Source: Myxocyprinus asiaticus
Lineage: Eukaryota > Chordata > Actinopteri > Cypriniformes > Catostomidae
Assembly: GCF_019703515.2 (NCBI RefSeq)
Contig: NC_059368.1
Location: forward strand, 27,893,289 to 27,957,288
Length of the DNA stretch: 64,000 bases
Reading direction: 5' to 3'
A program made the position numbers and the translations under genes. Shown in pieces: positions 44,700-59,472 of this stretch (the stretch's first letter is position 1; each line of letters begins with the position of its first letter). The notes below the pieces were generated by a model, which saw nothing but the letters and a program-made list of their open reading frames with translations, had not been told where the DNA came from and ran no database searches.

Positions 44700-45756
44700 C
44701 ACCATCCTGAATGTCATCTTTATAGATTAAAGGTTCAGTTTTGTGTCTCCCACACATATTACGTATAATTTCACAAGTGTTTAGTGATTACCCTTTTGAC
44801 AGATTGCTTCTTAATTGCCTACTCTTAAGACTGCAGTTAATGATCTATTTTTATTTTTAATTGAGATTATCTAGTATGAGTCTAAAGGGAGCTGTAATGC
44901 AACTGTTTTATACAATGGAAACTTTTAGACTTGCCAAGATAAAATTTACCCTGGTGCCACCGTTGCTATCTTTCCACTGCCAGAACATGATCCAGGGAAA
45001 GTCTTTGAAGTTCAGGCATGTCCTTGGCTAAATAGCTTTTCACACATTGAACAGGGGATTATGTTGCTCATTCAATCCAATTGATCAGGATTAATAAAGT
45101 TGTAGAATTGCTCGGAAAGATGACTGATTTGCAGTGGTTGTTCTCTGTTCTGGGCTGGAATTGTTATAATAGGTCTCGATTGAATTTGTAAGGTGTAAGA
45201 TTTGGTGATCATTCCAAAACTTATGCTTAGTTAGACCTTAGCACAGACTTGTGGGCCGTTCACCCAGAAATTTTATTGCATTGTCTGTACTTTTTTTCAG
45301 TAGTTTTTCTATGTATACGTGCTAGACAAATAAAAAATTGCCTCACTGTTTTTCACCATATTTCGCAGGAGTGCTGTGTCTAAAGACACCATGTAAAGTT
45401 AAAAGAACTTCTTTTAAAAGAACATCTTGAGATAACTGTGTTCTGTTGTATTTGTTGCACTGTGTCCAGCTTTTTGTAGTGCAAGAACGCTTTCGGTCTT
45501 AAGGGCCCATTAGTCTTGCATTTGAAGTATTCAACGCAGTTTGTTTTTAATTAGAGAAAATTAATTTTTTCTAGTGGTCCAGATCTGACACGATCGCGCT
45601 GTCCCCATCGCTTTAGTTCAGCCGTGGAATAGCATTGACATTGCATTTAACGATGTCAACTCTGGCTTTGGTTGAACTTTTCCCCGGACTGTTTTCACAA
45701 CATTCTCCAATTTTAAGCATAAATACAGACCAGTAACACACCTGTTGGACGTCTGT
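44700..45756. other. No feature recognised
   Basis: Intronic; nothing supported. Confidence 0.45.
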
Positions 45757-46270
45757 GGACACCCCCTTCTAATTAACGAATTTGGTTACTCCATTAAATC
45801 CAGTAAAGAAAAATTTAATGTTTCTTTATGTAATGGCTTGGGCTTTGTGTGCTTCCAAATTTGTGGCAACTGTTTGGGGATAGCCCTTTTCTGTTCCAGC
45901 ATGACAATGCCCCTGTGAACAAAGTGAGGTCCATAAAGAAATGGTTTACTGTGTCTGGCGTGGAAGAAATTGACTGGCCTGCACAAAGCCCAGACCTGAA
46001 CCTCACTGATCACTTTTGGGGTGAACTGGAATAGCAACTGTAAGTCAGGCCCCATCGACCAACATCAGTTCCTGACCTCACTGATAACCTTGTGTCTGAA
46101 TGAGAGCAAATCCCTGCAGCCATGTTATTACATACAGTATAGTGGAAAGCCTTCCCAAAAGAGTGGAAGCTGTTATTACAGCAAAGGGGGAAATTGATGC
46201 CTAAGGTTTTGAAATCAAATGTTCATCAAGCACATATGGTGTCCACAAACTTTTGGCCATATAGTGTATA
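45757..46270 (+). pseudogene. Tc1-like relic, C-terminal half of transposase
   Basis: The left TIR remnant begins TGTGGACACCCCCTTCTAA; the right end reads GTCCACAAACTTTTGGCC then ATATAGTGTA. 45849-46034 keeps F-L-F-Q-H-D-N-A-P (second catalytic Asp) and W-P-A-Q-S-P-D-L-N-L-T-D-H-F-W-G-E-L-E. Where the family has the catalytic Glu this copy has Asp (L-T-D). The first half of the transposase is deleted and the frame closes at 46034. Confidence 0.82.
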
Positions 46271-47499
46271 TGCATCCCAGACTGATGTATTTGTTTATCT
46301 AACATTTGGATAAGACATAGTATTATTTTCTTAAAATTTACATTGACATACATTAGCCATTCAACATTAGACACTAAGGGTTAACCGTCTTTTAGTATGC
46401 TAATCTATGGCACACTGATTAAGATGCACACAGAGCCAATTAATAAATAAAAGATGTGTTACTAGGGAGAATCCACATCTAGAGCAGCACTTAGAGCTCC
46501 AGAGCTGAAAATTGTGTCAAAGTCCACCATTTTCAGGTGTCTGGCACAGTAAGCAATGTCTGCATGTTAAAAACCTTGTAAATGACACAAACCCTAACCA
46601 TTCAGAATGCAATTTCCATTTTGTCTGTGTAACAATCTAATGATCAGATATGTCAGTTAAATAGTAACTCAGTTAATTTCATGATGTTTAATAATAGTAG
46701 CCTTCGAATTGTGTACCTACAAGTAGTACTAGGGATGGGCCATGAGTATTTGAAAGTGACAGCAATTATCAATCATGAAAGCAATGATTGTTAATGAAAA
46801 TGAGTGACGTGCGTTTTTACTCAATTCGAAATTCAGTGACAGCTGTACACAAACATGTCAAAGATGGGCCTCATTTTTAATTTTGACATTGATTACATTG
46901 TGATTTTCAGTGGTACCTTGATTGTCAGCAGAGACGTCTGATAGCAACCAAACTGATAAACGATGCGGCAATGCTAGTGTTTGGTCTACAGGTTTACAAT
47001 AGTCAAAGAGAGTATAATTAACCTTATTTTGAACACATGTCTCTGCAAACTTTTGCTAAAGTTTTATTATGTCATGTAGAAACTTTGACTCATTGTTTAA
47101 TAAAAGTGGCACACACCTGCATCTTGGCGGAGTTTTCAAGTTGGATGTCAAGTGACGTTCCATTGTCTTTTCCCAGTAGGAAGTTGGAAATTCCAAGTTA
47201 AATGAAAAGCAGCGCAACAAACTCCAAAAGAGAGCAGCATGGCTTTTTGTCCAGGGAAGAGACAGCACTCTACACTCTGGAGAAGAGCACACACAAGGGC
47301 GAGTTCTTCCTTTCAAAGAGCTAGAGGGAGCACAGTTGAATGGAACAGAATGCAGGGTCTTATATTTTGATTATGTCAGTACTTTTCTAACAGATTACTT
47401 GTTAACAGCCTATAGTAAAGAATGACACTGGAACGAGATGCAACACAGCATTCAAAGACGCATGTCTGACATATTTACATATATGTACTGTACTGAGCA
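46271..47499. other. No feature recognised
   Basis: Intronic; nothing supported. Confidence 0.45.
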
Positions 47500-47613
47500 T
47501 GTCTGTGTGCACCCCCCCCCCCCCCCAATATTTATATAATGATCAATGGAAACATGTAAATTCTTCACACTGTAACACCCCCAATGTTCAAGCCAAATCT
47601 ACGTCCTTGGTTC
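47500..47613. repeat. Small dispersed repeat, copy 2, with C homopolymer
   Basis: Poly(C) at about 47511-47526 followed by the same sequence as 29990-30107 with scattered differences. Confidence 0.7.
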
Positions 47614-49808
47614 TAACCATTGCTGGGACAATAAACATTTTTTTGTCCCCTGTTCATAGTGTGGCCCCTCAAGCCCTGTATTTGTGACCTGGTGGGTGTA
47701 ACACAACAGTGTAGGCTGTGTTATCCAGACCCAGAGGATAACTCTCTGCTCCATAGTGCTAACTCTAAACAACAGTCTTCTTATCTCCTCTTTGCGAAAA
47801 ATCACTTCAATGAATGATTGTTAGTTATGAATGTAAAAGTAGCCTAATTTTGCTGCATCTGTTGGGGGTAGGGTTGAACAGCCTGCACTTTCTGTTGGTC
47901 ATCCATTCAGGCTGTTTTGGAATAAAACATTTTGGAAAACTATTTCCATCCAGAGAGCCACAGTTATTCAGATCTCTGTGTGTTTGGAACAGAGAGGCTT
48001 TCTGTTTCTGTAGAATGCCTAAATAGAGTCGTCTGTTTCCTCTGATTGACGTAACAAATCAACCTAATCCAGATCAGTGTCCTGTCACAGTTTTGCACCA
48101 CTAGTATTACCAAACAGAATGCAATTAAAAATATTGATTGCTTTTAAAAAGGTTTCCTGAACACTCCCCCATTTGCATTTGGTCAGACTAGGCCTGTTGT
48201 GATTATTATATAACCGATCGCGGTTTTTCGAGATAACCGCAACTATTGGACATTCAAATTCCAATCACATTTTAATGCCCAAATAAGGGAATTTTAAGCG
48301 AATGTACTGTATAAATGTTATGAACGGTGTGTTTGTGTGTCATTCAGTTGAACTCAGAGTCCGAGCATCACTGAGCCGCACCGTTGAGGTCAACCAGGTC
48401 CTGTCTGGAAGAGCGCGTGAAGCGTTCTTATACGCACGCTGTCAGCAGAGGCTCGTGCTAAACTCCCGCAAAAATATAAACTAACAAGGATAAACTGTGA
48501 TAGTGAACGCAAAATGCTCCAGTTTCACTTTAAAATGATTGTGTAATGGCATATGTCCATGATGTTAAGTATTTCAACATTGAAAAAAATGCACAGTTAG
48601 TTAGGCTAACATTCAAGAACACCTTAAAATGTAAACTGCAATAAAAAATGCAGAACTAAAAGAACTTGATTTAAATATGTACCTAAAGCAGCCCTTTCAA
48701 AAACTTGGCCAGATTATTTTTTATTTGCTGTTAGGGAGTTTTGCTGTGACCCATCATCATTGTTAAATATTTAATTGTGCCATATTGATTGGAGATGCTC
48801 CACTCTGACTGACACATGGGATAAAGTAGTCTATTTTAAACTCAACGATTGGGGCAAGAGTGTCCTCCGTGAAGGCATCATAAGATAATGTGTGTAAAGG
48901 TATTTAAGATGCAGAATTCACACTGTGTGGTTTTACAGTGTTTGTAGCACAGAGACAGGTTTACTAGAGTTTGGTGGTTCACTGATTCATCCATTATAGT
49001 CCAGTCTTTGCACACATGGCTCCAATGTCACATCTAATGGGGAGTGTGCATGCTAACAGCAACAAACTTCTCAATACAGTAAGTGATGCAGCGTGACAGA
49101 GTAAACCATTTTGGCAAAAGCTCTATTCAACTTGCAGCTCTATACTCAAAGTTTTACATTAACCCTGTTGGATTACCTTGTGCTTGTAATGTAGTATTGC
49201 CTAGTCTAATGACATTTTTTAAACTCTTTTATTTTGGGTGTTAATTGCACCTGTCTGCCTGCCAGTTTGGGTCAGCTGTCAGTAGGCATGACTTTCAAAG
49301 TGACAAGCCACACAAAGTGTTGAAGGGAAGGAGGCATCTCACAGCTTTCCACATGGACTCCTGTGAGCTGCCAACAGACATATTGATCAGACTATTAGGC
49401 AAGCAGCTTCTGCTTCAAGCATCCAACCTACAGTATCAGAATGCTTTTTCCTTTTGTTAGTTTCACTTTTGCCTCCCTATTTTTCTTGGCCACAGGAACA
49501 TTTCAAGGAGCTTGTTTTCATATTTCCAAGCACAGTTCTGCAGCTGGTGTTGTGATCTAGCATAATCATTTAATTTATGAGAAATGAGAGTGTTGTAATT
49601 GAGATAGCTACAGGTTATGGAGACTTAGAGAAATGCCTCGGGAAAAGCCATTTTTTATTCCCAAGGTGTGCTTTAAAAGTATTATAGTATTGTATATGGT
49701 TGTGTACAGGTTTTTGGCCCAGATAATGGGCATGAGCATAGTACATGGCCACAGAAATCAGTAAACATTACTTGCCATGGTTTGAACTTCTCAGTGTGGA
49801 ATAGGCTT
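47614..49808. other. Unassigned; possible hAT-like left end near 48190
   Basis: TAGGCCTGTTGTGATTATT at 48189 with GATCGCGG/CCGCAAC nearby resembles a TIR start, but I found no right partner. Confidence 0.35.
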
Positions 49809-49834
49809 ATCCATCCATCCATCCATCCCTCCAT
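49809..49834. repeat. (ATCC)n microsatellite
   Basis: Tandem ATCC units. Confidence 0.9.
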
Positions 49835-50179
49835 CTGATCTATGACCGCAGTCTTTAGCGTATCTTCTCCCTACTGCAGATTTGGACTTGGCTAGTACCT
49901 AGTCTCGCAAATTATTGGCTAAGGGTGGGTGATATACTGGTAGAAATGTATCAACGGGTAGAAATTTTCAAGAATCGTTTCTATCATACTTATGCAAAAT
50001 GCTGCATCATGGTAGGGAGTGCACATTCCAGATGTTGCGCTACAAATAATCATAATGTTATAATAATTCTAGTATTTTTATCAATCCATTAGTCACTTTT
50101 GCGTTATTTATTATTTTATTTTTTTATTCAAAACGAATACGTGATGGGAGGGGATTTTCTTCAGAATCAACGCTTAGGC

Positions 50180-51745
50180 CCAGGGTCTGAAATTAACTTT
50201 TTAGCCCACCAGCCAAGGTGGCTGGTAGATGAATTGTTTTTACCAGCCAGTCAGATTTCTTACCAGCCATTTTATTTTTATTTTATATAATTTTTTTATT
50301 GCATTTTACAAGTGGATTTTACAGACATATGAGACAAATAAACAATACTGTATGCACGTTTAAAAGTGAACTTTTAAAGAATTTCTTGTTTTATTTTTTA
50401 TGAAATATTTAATTGCCAGATAAAACATTTAGAATGATTTATCAGATAATTTGCTTATTACAACAAAACTAAATTTGTATTTTAAAGTTCATGTTGTCAT
50501 ATGAACGACCAGTAAGTAACTCTCATGAGCCTTAAGTACACAACACAGTAGCAATTCTTGGTTTACTTGGAGTGAGTCAATTAATTCAATCAGCTCCAAC
50601 GGATTCATCCTAAGTCTCTTTGATTCACTAAAAAGTGCCGGCTCATAGAGTCGTGCCGGCTCATAGAATCGTGCGTTTGGGAAACGGAGAACAGTTGTTG
50701 ATTCACCAAAAAGAACCAGTTCAAAAGAGTAATTTCTTTGTGAATCAGATTACACTGACGCTTATGTTTCGTGCTGTAGATTCAAAAGAACCCGTTCAAA
50801 AGACTCATTTGTTTGGGAATCGTCTACTGGTAGTGCTTTATGTCTCGTCTCGCGCTGTACATTCAGTAGCAGTGTTGCTGTGGTGCTTAATAGTAAATCA
50901 GGAAGTACTGTCTGAGTATTTTATTCAGGTTTTCTGTCCGCATCGCCGGAATAAAGCACGTTCAAGAACTGTTAACGAAACCAAACATCATGAAAATGAT
51001 TAGGTTTTTATTATAATGCAATCATTATCAGAGAATTTGTATGTGTGGTGGTGGGTAATTAAAACTTACTCGCACATCCACCGGAAATCCAAGAGTGGTC
51101 TTCCCTTTATCTCGATGGCATGAACGCTCCTGAACATTGCTTTCATCTTGCATCGAGATTTATTGCTAGCGGTACGTGCCCACTGGTGCATGAGAAACAT
51201 TGTATATGCCCACCCGCTCACCACCAAATAGCTGCCGCTTCAGGCCGAGTTTGTAATATACAAAGCCAGTGTGTATTTTCTACTATTAGCTTTCAGTATA
51301 TGAGCGATGATGTCTACTTAAATATGTGCGATTGTAGTTGGAAAAATTTTCAAATGCCCAAAGTATACAAACAGTGTTGATTTATCAAACGTTTGCTTAT
51401 CCAGCTACAGAACTGCACAAAGAATGTGTGCAATCATCATTTGAAGTCTAGATTAAAAGCACTGAATCAACCTTCACTCACCATGCGTCGGTAGACACAG
51501 CATTTGAGGCTATTGAAGAGCAGTGGGACTACGAGCTAATAAGAGCCGTTCTATGTAAACACATGTTACTGACTGTACTGTAGGCCTAAAGAGGCCCCTT
51601 GAGGACAAAACTAGAACGTGTTTAAATGTATTTTTACAAGCTGACAAACTGATAGAAAGCAAAAAAACACCCAACAGAGTGGCCAGTGACGCTGCAAAAT
51701 TCACCGGCCAAACTCAAAATTTACCCACATTTGGCGCAACAGTCT
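50180..51745. mobile_element. Candidate repeat (CCAGGGTCTGAAATTAAC start)
   Basis: The left block GGTCTGAAATTAACTTTTTA, with repeated CCAGCC motifs (50205-50275), looks like a repeat terminus. A possible right end with ACTCAAAATTTACCCAC lies near 51700-51740. The pairing is weak and no coding sequence was recognised. Confidence 0.3.
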
Positions 51746-52028
51746 GTGCGCGCTTCAGAATAAACAGTTGACGCGCTGTTCTGTGCACGCACGGGGCTCA
51801 TAGGCTCGTATTTTAGTGCTTTTCGAGCAGTTCTCATGCATTGTGAAAAAAAGTACTACATGGTTGCACAATTCCAAACATTAGTAACTGCAAAGGCAGC
51901 ACAGTATAAGAGAACAGGAGGAGATCACAGCTGGTTTCATTAGATGTGGAACATTGTAAACTACAAACTGCAATTTCATTGTCAAAATAAAAGCTCCAGG
52001 TGAAGGTGAATTAAATTGGACAGACATA

Positions 52029-53071
52029 CAGTTGAAGTCAGAAGTTTACAGACACTTAGGTTGAAGTCATTAAAACTAATTTTTTAACTACTCCACAGAT
52101 TTAATATTAGCAAACTATAGTTTTGGCAAGTCATTTAGTACATCTACTTTGTGCATGATATGAGTAATTTTTTCCAACAGTTGTTTACAGACAGATCGTT
52201 TCACTTTTAATTGACTATATCATAATTCCAGTGGGACAGAAGTTTACATACACTTAGTTAACTGTGCCTTTAAGCAGCTTGGAAAATTCCAGAAAATTAT
52301 GTCAAGCCTTTAGGCAATGAGCCAATTAGCTTCTGATAGGAGGTGTACTGAATTGGAGGTGTACCTGTGGTTGTATTTTAAGGCCTACCTTCAAACTCAG
52401 TGCCTCTTTGCTTGACATCATGGGGAAATCAAAAGAAATCAGCCAAGACCTCAGAAAAACAAATTGTGGACCTCCACAAGTCTGGATCATCCTTGGGAGC
52501 AATTTCCAAATGCCCGAAGGTACCACGTTCATCTGTACAAACAACAGTATGCAAGTATAAACATCATGTGACCACACAGCCATCATACCGCTCAGGAAGG
52601 AGACGCATTGGAGTCTTGAAGTGGCCATCACAAAGCCCTGACCTCAATCTGATAGAAAATGTATGGGTAGAACTGAAAAACATGTGCAAGCAAGGAGGCC
52701 TTCAAACCTGACTCAGTTACAGCAGTTCTGTCTGGAGGAATGGGACAAAATTCCAGCAACTTATTGTGAGAAGCTTGTGGAAGGCTACTCAAAACATTTT
52801 GACCCAAGTTAAACAATTTAAAGGCAATGCTACCAAATACTAACAAAGTGTTTGTAAACTTCTGACCCACTGGGAATGTGATGAAAGAAATAAAAGCTGA
52901 AATAAATAATTCTCTCTACTATTATTCTGGCATTTCACATTCTTAAAATAAAGTAGTGATCCTAACTGACCTAAGACAGGCAATGTTTTCTACGATTAAA
53001 TGTCAAGAATTGTTAGAAACTGAGTTTAAATATATTTGGCTAAGGTGTATGTAAACTTACGACTTCAACTG
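52029..53071 (+). mobile_element. Sleeping Beauty-type Tc1 deletion derivative
   Basis: Both ends present: left CAGTTGAAGTCAGAAGTTTA, right inverse (TACGACTTCAACTG), flanked by TA (52027-52028 and 53072-53073). Inner direct repeats (AGAAGTTTACATACACTTAG at 52241) fit the IR/DR layout. The transposase starts at about 52420 (M-G-K-S-K-E-I) but jumps near 52608 from the GRRR-like motif straight to [17 protein letters not shown]. The catalytic Asp residues are lost. 1043 bp instead of about 1.6 kb. Confidence 0.9.
52400..52711 (+). pseudogene. Internally deleted Tc1 transposase
   Basis: The open frame joins the N-terminal helix-turn-helix part (V-D-L-H-K-S-G-S-S-L-G-A-I-S-K) to the C-terminal D-L-N-L-I-E block. 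Middle catalytic region missing. Confidence 0.85.
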
Positions 53072-53073
53072 TA

Positions 53074-53798
53074 TATTTCTTATATACAACAAAAAGAATC
53101 CTCTAAATAGGGATGCCAATTTTCAGTCAGTTTTGTAATCGATTGTCGTTGAAATTTACCATCAATTAATCGTGCATGTAGCCTACTTTTTAAATGTAAT
53201 TCAAATTAATACACCTTAGAAATGCAAGTATTGACATTTTCCTCTTAAAATACTTTTCGTTCAATGTATTTTAATACATTAAGGCTATGTTTAGGATGAA
53301 TTTGTGAATGGTTTAATTATTGTTAATGAATTACTGTTAATAAAAACTTGTATAGAAGATACATATTTGAGTTCAATACTTCACTTTGTGGATCGTGGGA
53401 CATTTCAGACCTTTGGACTTATTTTTTATTATTTTATATATATTAAGTCAAATCATAACACGCTGCATTAACACAGTACATACAGTAATATACCACTTCT
53501 CTGCTGAGATGTCAGCTGAATATGCCTTCGTGCTTTCCTGGCAATCACTGACATAACTGTAGGTTGGGATGAAACAAGGAGACTGGCAAATCAACTGTGT
53601 TTGATGTCATGTTGTTCTTAAACACTTTATGGTGTATGCATAGAGAAACAGTCCCTGTTTAATTACATTTAGCCAACTTCTTCTTTACTAGAACGTGAAG
53701 GATGCACATCTGTGCTTCTTATTCAGTGTTGTGGACAAGATAGACTGCTTTTTATTAAGCTACTATGTATCATATAAATATGTATTACCACATATACA
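53074..53798. other. Unassigned, one possible hAT-like fragment
   Basis: AAATAGGGATGCCAATTTTC at 53105, with AATCGATT and CAATTAATCGT following, resembles the left end of the 33529 element family; no right end found. Confidence 0.35.
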
Positions 53799-53800
53799 TA

Positions 53801-55418
<1,618 letters not shown>

Positions 55419-55420
55419 TA

Positions 55421-56069
55421 CATATGAAAATAAAAGTGCATATCAATGAAAATGATTAGATATCAGTCTTCCTTCTGTTCATTTAGTGAAAAACTGTGGG
55501 GAAACATACCTTTATTATTTTTATTTAATGCCTTTAAATTATTGAATCTGCTTGGCTACAATGGCTGTTTAGATTAAATAATAGTTCCATGGATTTAAAA
55601 AATAAAATAAATTGAGCCATTTCAGATCAAATACATTTTTATCGAGACATATATCAAATAGAGATATACTGTCATTTTTGTTGACATATTTCCTAGCCCT
55701 GGTGTCAATAAATGTTCATAGAATATTTGTAGAAAGTTAATGTTGGTTTCACAAAGTTTTGAAAAGCATTTAACAAAACATAAATTACTTTAAAAAATGT
55801 CAAGGTGTGTAACCATCACGCAAAAGCAAAAAGTTTACAATGTTCACTTTGGATATTGTTTTAAATCAAAAAAGGAACTCATAACTCTGGCCAAGTACCA
55901 ACCACCTAGACAAGCAGGAGCCATCTGATTGACATGTAAAATGACCACTGTTCGCTGTTTTAACATGTTTTGGGATGGGTAAGTCTGAAATTGATGATGC
56001 ATAACCCTAAAAAAAAAGTAGGATATACAGTTTTTTTGACAATGTTCTGGATATTGAGGATATTACTTG
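55421..56069. other. No feature recognised
   Basis: AT-rich intron. Confidence 0.45.
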
Positions 56070-56077
56070 CTGCCTAT

Positions 56078-56947
56078 TAGGGGTGGGTAAAAATATAGAT
56101 TTTCCAATGTATAGCAATCTTCATTTGAACGATCTCGATATTGAATGTTAAATCCCAAGATCGATCTTTTACTCTGTGTGCAACCTTGCATTACAATGAG
56201 AGGAAATCACTTGCATTTGCAACCAAATTTCACGCTATGCAACTAAAATATATTTGACAACTGGCTGGTAAATGTTTACATTTCACTCACCAGTAATTGT
56301 GTAGTAAAGTAGTGGAGTATTCAAAAGTTCTGTGTAATTTGTGTCCAAAGACGAGATCTACATGACCCATTTGTCATTGAATAATGTCTCTTTTAATACC
56401 CTTTCTGTTCTTTACTGTCAGTTGTTGATCAAAAAGCATAGCACAGATGAGTTAAAGCCATTCGAGCCCTGTCTCTTTAAAATGCGCTCATTTACAGATG
56501 TTCTTTACAGAAATTCCAGTTTTGTTAAAGAGACAGTACCAGTTTTAGCACGTTCAACAAATCAATGTAAATACTTGTAAATATTGCAAATTATGCAATT
56601 AAATGATAAAAATTTAACAAATAATAGATGAAATATAATATCTTATTTATTGATTGAATACATGGATTTGTTCATTTTTAAAAAGCCCAAATGGGACCAA
56701 AATGATGAAAAACTAATACAATACAATTAGTAAAATTAATATTTTCGTAATGTACCTAGTTAAAAGGGCTCCTGTATAATTAACAGCATTAACAGTGAGA
56801 GAAGTTCTTTCATATGCAAGCAAAAGGGACATTATAAATGAAAAAATATCCACATTAATTGATATTGAATAGAAAACAGAATCGAATCGAGAGCTTGTGA
56901 ATCAGAATCGAATCAAATAGGGAAATCTGTATCAATTCCCATCCCCA
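56078..56947. mobile_element. hAT-like MITE (TAGGGGTGGG ends)
   Basis: Left TAGGGGTGGGTAAAAATATAG; right end inverted TGGGGATGGGAATTGATACA. The flanks CTGCCTAT (56070-56077) and CTGCTTAA (56948-56955) agree at 6 of 8. Both arms carry GATCTCGATATTGAA/ATCGAATCGA motifs. Non-coding. Confidence 0.55.
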
Positions 56948-56955
56948 CTGCTTAA

Positions 56956-57965
56956 AGCAAAACTCAAAAGATCAGATCCCTTGAACTTCTCAAGCAACAA
57001 TGTTTTTGCTCGTTGTAGCAGTCTAGTACCTTATAAACACAACTTTGATTACCTATGAACTTAAAAAAAACGTATACATTAATGCTTGGAAGCTGCATAG
57101 CAGTTAGCCAGTCAGATCTAAACTGACAATTTCAGCCAGCTCTCGTGATGTTTGTACGCAGGAATGTACATCGTCCGTGTCGTACTGAATGAGGCTGAGA
57201 AAATGCGTCAGAGAACTATTTCTGTTTCTAACCTTGTTTGTGTGGTCATTACGTAGACAAGCACAGTGGAACACAGCAAGTTCATGAGTCAACATTATAA
57301 TGTGCTCGGAAACCCCTCGTCTTTTGCCGTTAATATACTACTAGCTTCCAAAATGAGCGATAATGTGTCACTTCTGTATTTTCAAACATTGTAGCTGTTT
57401 TTGGAATGACATAGCTGTGTTCTGGCATTGTGAATACTGGGCTGTAAATCTGTCAATAGATGCAGGGCCACTCTGAGGGATCCTCTCATTGAAAGCAGAT
57501 GATGTGCTTTCCATGCAGCTCTGAGTGTGTGGTTCTGTTTGAATGACTTGAGGCACTGGCCTGGTATGTGTTTAGAGTTTGGAGCCCTTATGAGTGATAA
57601 ATGCCTTTTGTAACTACATGAGACTCGGCATATGTCCTCATATGGCGAGGCGTTCAGGCTGGCTTAGCTGTGTCTTGGGTGCTCGCCAGGCCCCCAGTGG
57701 TGCCTCGTAAACCAAGAGGGAGGACAGTTTGACATCATTAAATGTAGTGCACCCTGTTTAGGCCACATTGTCTCTTGTATCTCTTTTAAAGCGCTATATT
57801 GAATTTTGACTTTGTCTCTGAAGCTCTGACTGTGTTTTGGTTGTGTAGTGTTATTGAGTCCCAGTGACAATGTTGTCTAGACTAGGGATGCATGATACAT
57901 TGTGGCTGTAACTGTAATTGGCCGAACCCTAATCTTAGTAACAGCGAATGTGAGAATGTGGAGGG
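56956..57965. other. No feature recognised
   Basis: Intronic; nothing supported. Confidence 0.45.
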
Positions 57966-58235
57966 TTACACCCTGTCTACAATGAACGCGAGCACCGCAT
58001 AGCATTGCGTCAAAAGCATATCTTTCCTAAAATGATCAGTGATGCTGTTTACACTGAAAGCGTCCGTTATGGCGCTGACAATAAACAGATGCCATGTTCC
58101 TTTTTGTGCTGCATGCCCTGTTGCTACTCCTTCCAACAAGACAAATAAAGGGTTTAGAACATTTGCTTCAACATGTTAAGTGTGGACAGTCTCAAGCCGT
58201 CATGTCAAGGACGCGCCCGGTGTAAACAGGGTGTT
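57966..58235. mobile_element. MITE with ACACCCTGT ends
   Basis: Left TTACACCCTGTCTACA and right inverse (GTGTAAACAGGGTGTTAT). About 270 bp, relatively CpG-rich, ending 226 bp before cdc42bpb exon 2. Confidence 0.6.
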
Positions 58236-58461
58236 ATATCTAGACACGGCTGATTTTTACATATGATTAGGTCATTAAAAAAAACATTGGTTGCAACTCT
58301 CTGAGCTTTACTCTCTAATCAGATTTTTTCAAAGAGTATCTAACCAGCATCCTGTTAGATCTAGTGGTCACCCCGACAGCATGGATGATGCTCTTTAAAA
58401 AAAAAAAAAAAAAACCCTTAGTGGAAGATAACACATTGTCTCTTTATCTCTGTCTTTGCAG

Positions 58462-58553
58462 TGAAGCCATTCACAACCACCGTGAAGGAGATGCGTCTCC
58501 ACAGAGACGACTTCGAGATGCTCAAAGTGATTGGCAGGGGGGCCTTTGGAGAG
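58462..58553 (+). CDS. cdc42bpb: cdc42bpb coding exon 2 (kinase glycine loop)
   Basis: Second coding exon, 92 bp. With the last G of exon 1 it encodes residues 59-89, beginning V-K-P-F-T and ending in the P-loop IGRGAFGE (residues 82-89), the ATP-binding glycine-rich loop of the AGC-family kinase domain. The acceptor is a pyrimidine-rich tract ending tttgcag at 58461; the donor is GAG followed by gtaaga at 58554. Coding lengths add up (175+92=267, 89 codons), so the next intron is phase 0. The segment [15 protein letters not shown] matches the MRCK family from memory. Exon 3, with the catalytic lysine, was not found before 64000, so intron 2 is longer than 5.4 kb. Confidence 0.95.
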
Positions 58554-59419
58554 GTAAGAAAGTAGCTCATGTACCGTCTATTGCCCTTCTCGCTTGAACG
58601 GCCTCCAAAAAGCAAGTTGCCTTTTTGGCATGCTTCAAAGTGCAGTGAATTCACCTCTGAATCACTTCAGATTTTGCCATATTGCGTAGTTTGCTTTGGT
58701 TTTCCTAGGCTTTGTTTTCATGACCCATATGAACATTATGCTGTATCATATTCATTAGATTGCATTTATGTGTCCAATGAAAACCCCAAACAGAGAAGTG
58801 TTCATGTCTTCCTCCAGCATCTTATCAGCAACCACAAGCGACCCCCCCCCTTCTTCTCTTCCGACTTTCCCTGCTCTCGCCCCCTGCCAATTCCCCAGGG
58901 GCTTGGCCTGGTGTTGGACTGCTATTCTTGGGCCGGCACAAATCTAGCTGTTTTAGATGGATCGTTTGTTTTTCAGCGGAATGTGCTTCACAGTCCTCCA
59001 GTTAAAGACTTGGAATGTTCAGAGCACATAAAGTACACCTTCTTTCTCTGTACACTCCGTCTTCCTCTGTGATTCTCTACTACACTTCCCTTCTTTGCTC
59101 TAACTCTTCCTTCTGTTCACTATCATGCCTCATATTGTGGGAGTTTTATAAACATTTATATAGTGTTTTAAGCTGTTTTGACTTTTGGTTCAGTTGCTTG
59201 GTCCGTACCCAATTTCATTGCTACCCACACACCCCTCCAAATGTTTGCGTCATCAACTTTTCTTCAAAACGTGTGCCAAATTTTCATGCACATAATTGCA
59301 TTTGCATTCATCTGCCTCAGATGCATTGCAAGAGATGTGAAGAATGTGAGCTGATATCAGAAGGCAATTTATTGAAATACAAGCAGCTATGAGAAACCAC
59401 TTAAACTATAATAACTATG

Positions 59420-59472
59420 ATGGAAGAAAGTCATACAGGTTTGAAACAACATGAGGGTGAGTAAATTATGAC
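59420..59472. mobile_element. Arm of the palindromic fish MITE
   Basis: GAAGAAAGTCATACAGGTTT followed by ACATGAGGGTGAGTAAATTA; one arm only. Confidence 0.55.

Noticed and set aside
58569..59072. 167-codon + strand frame just after exon 2
   Set aside because: It begins downstream of a strong donor, has no kinase-like sequence and no acceptor; treated as intronic chance frame.
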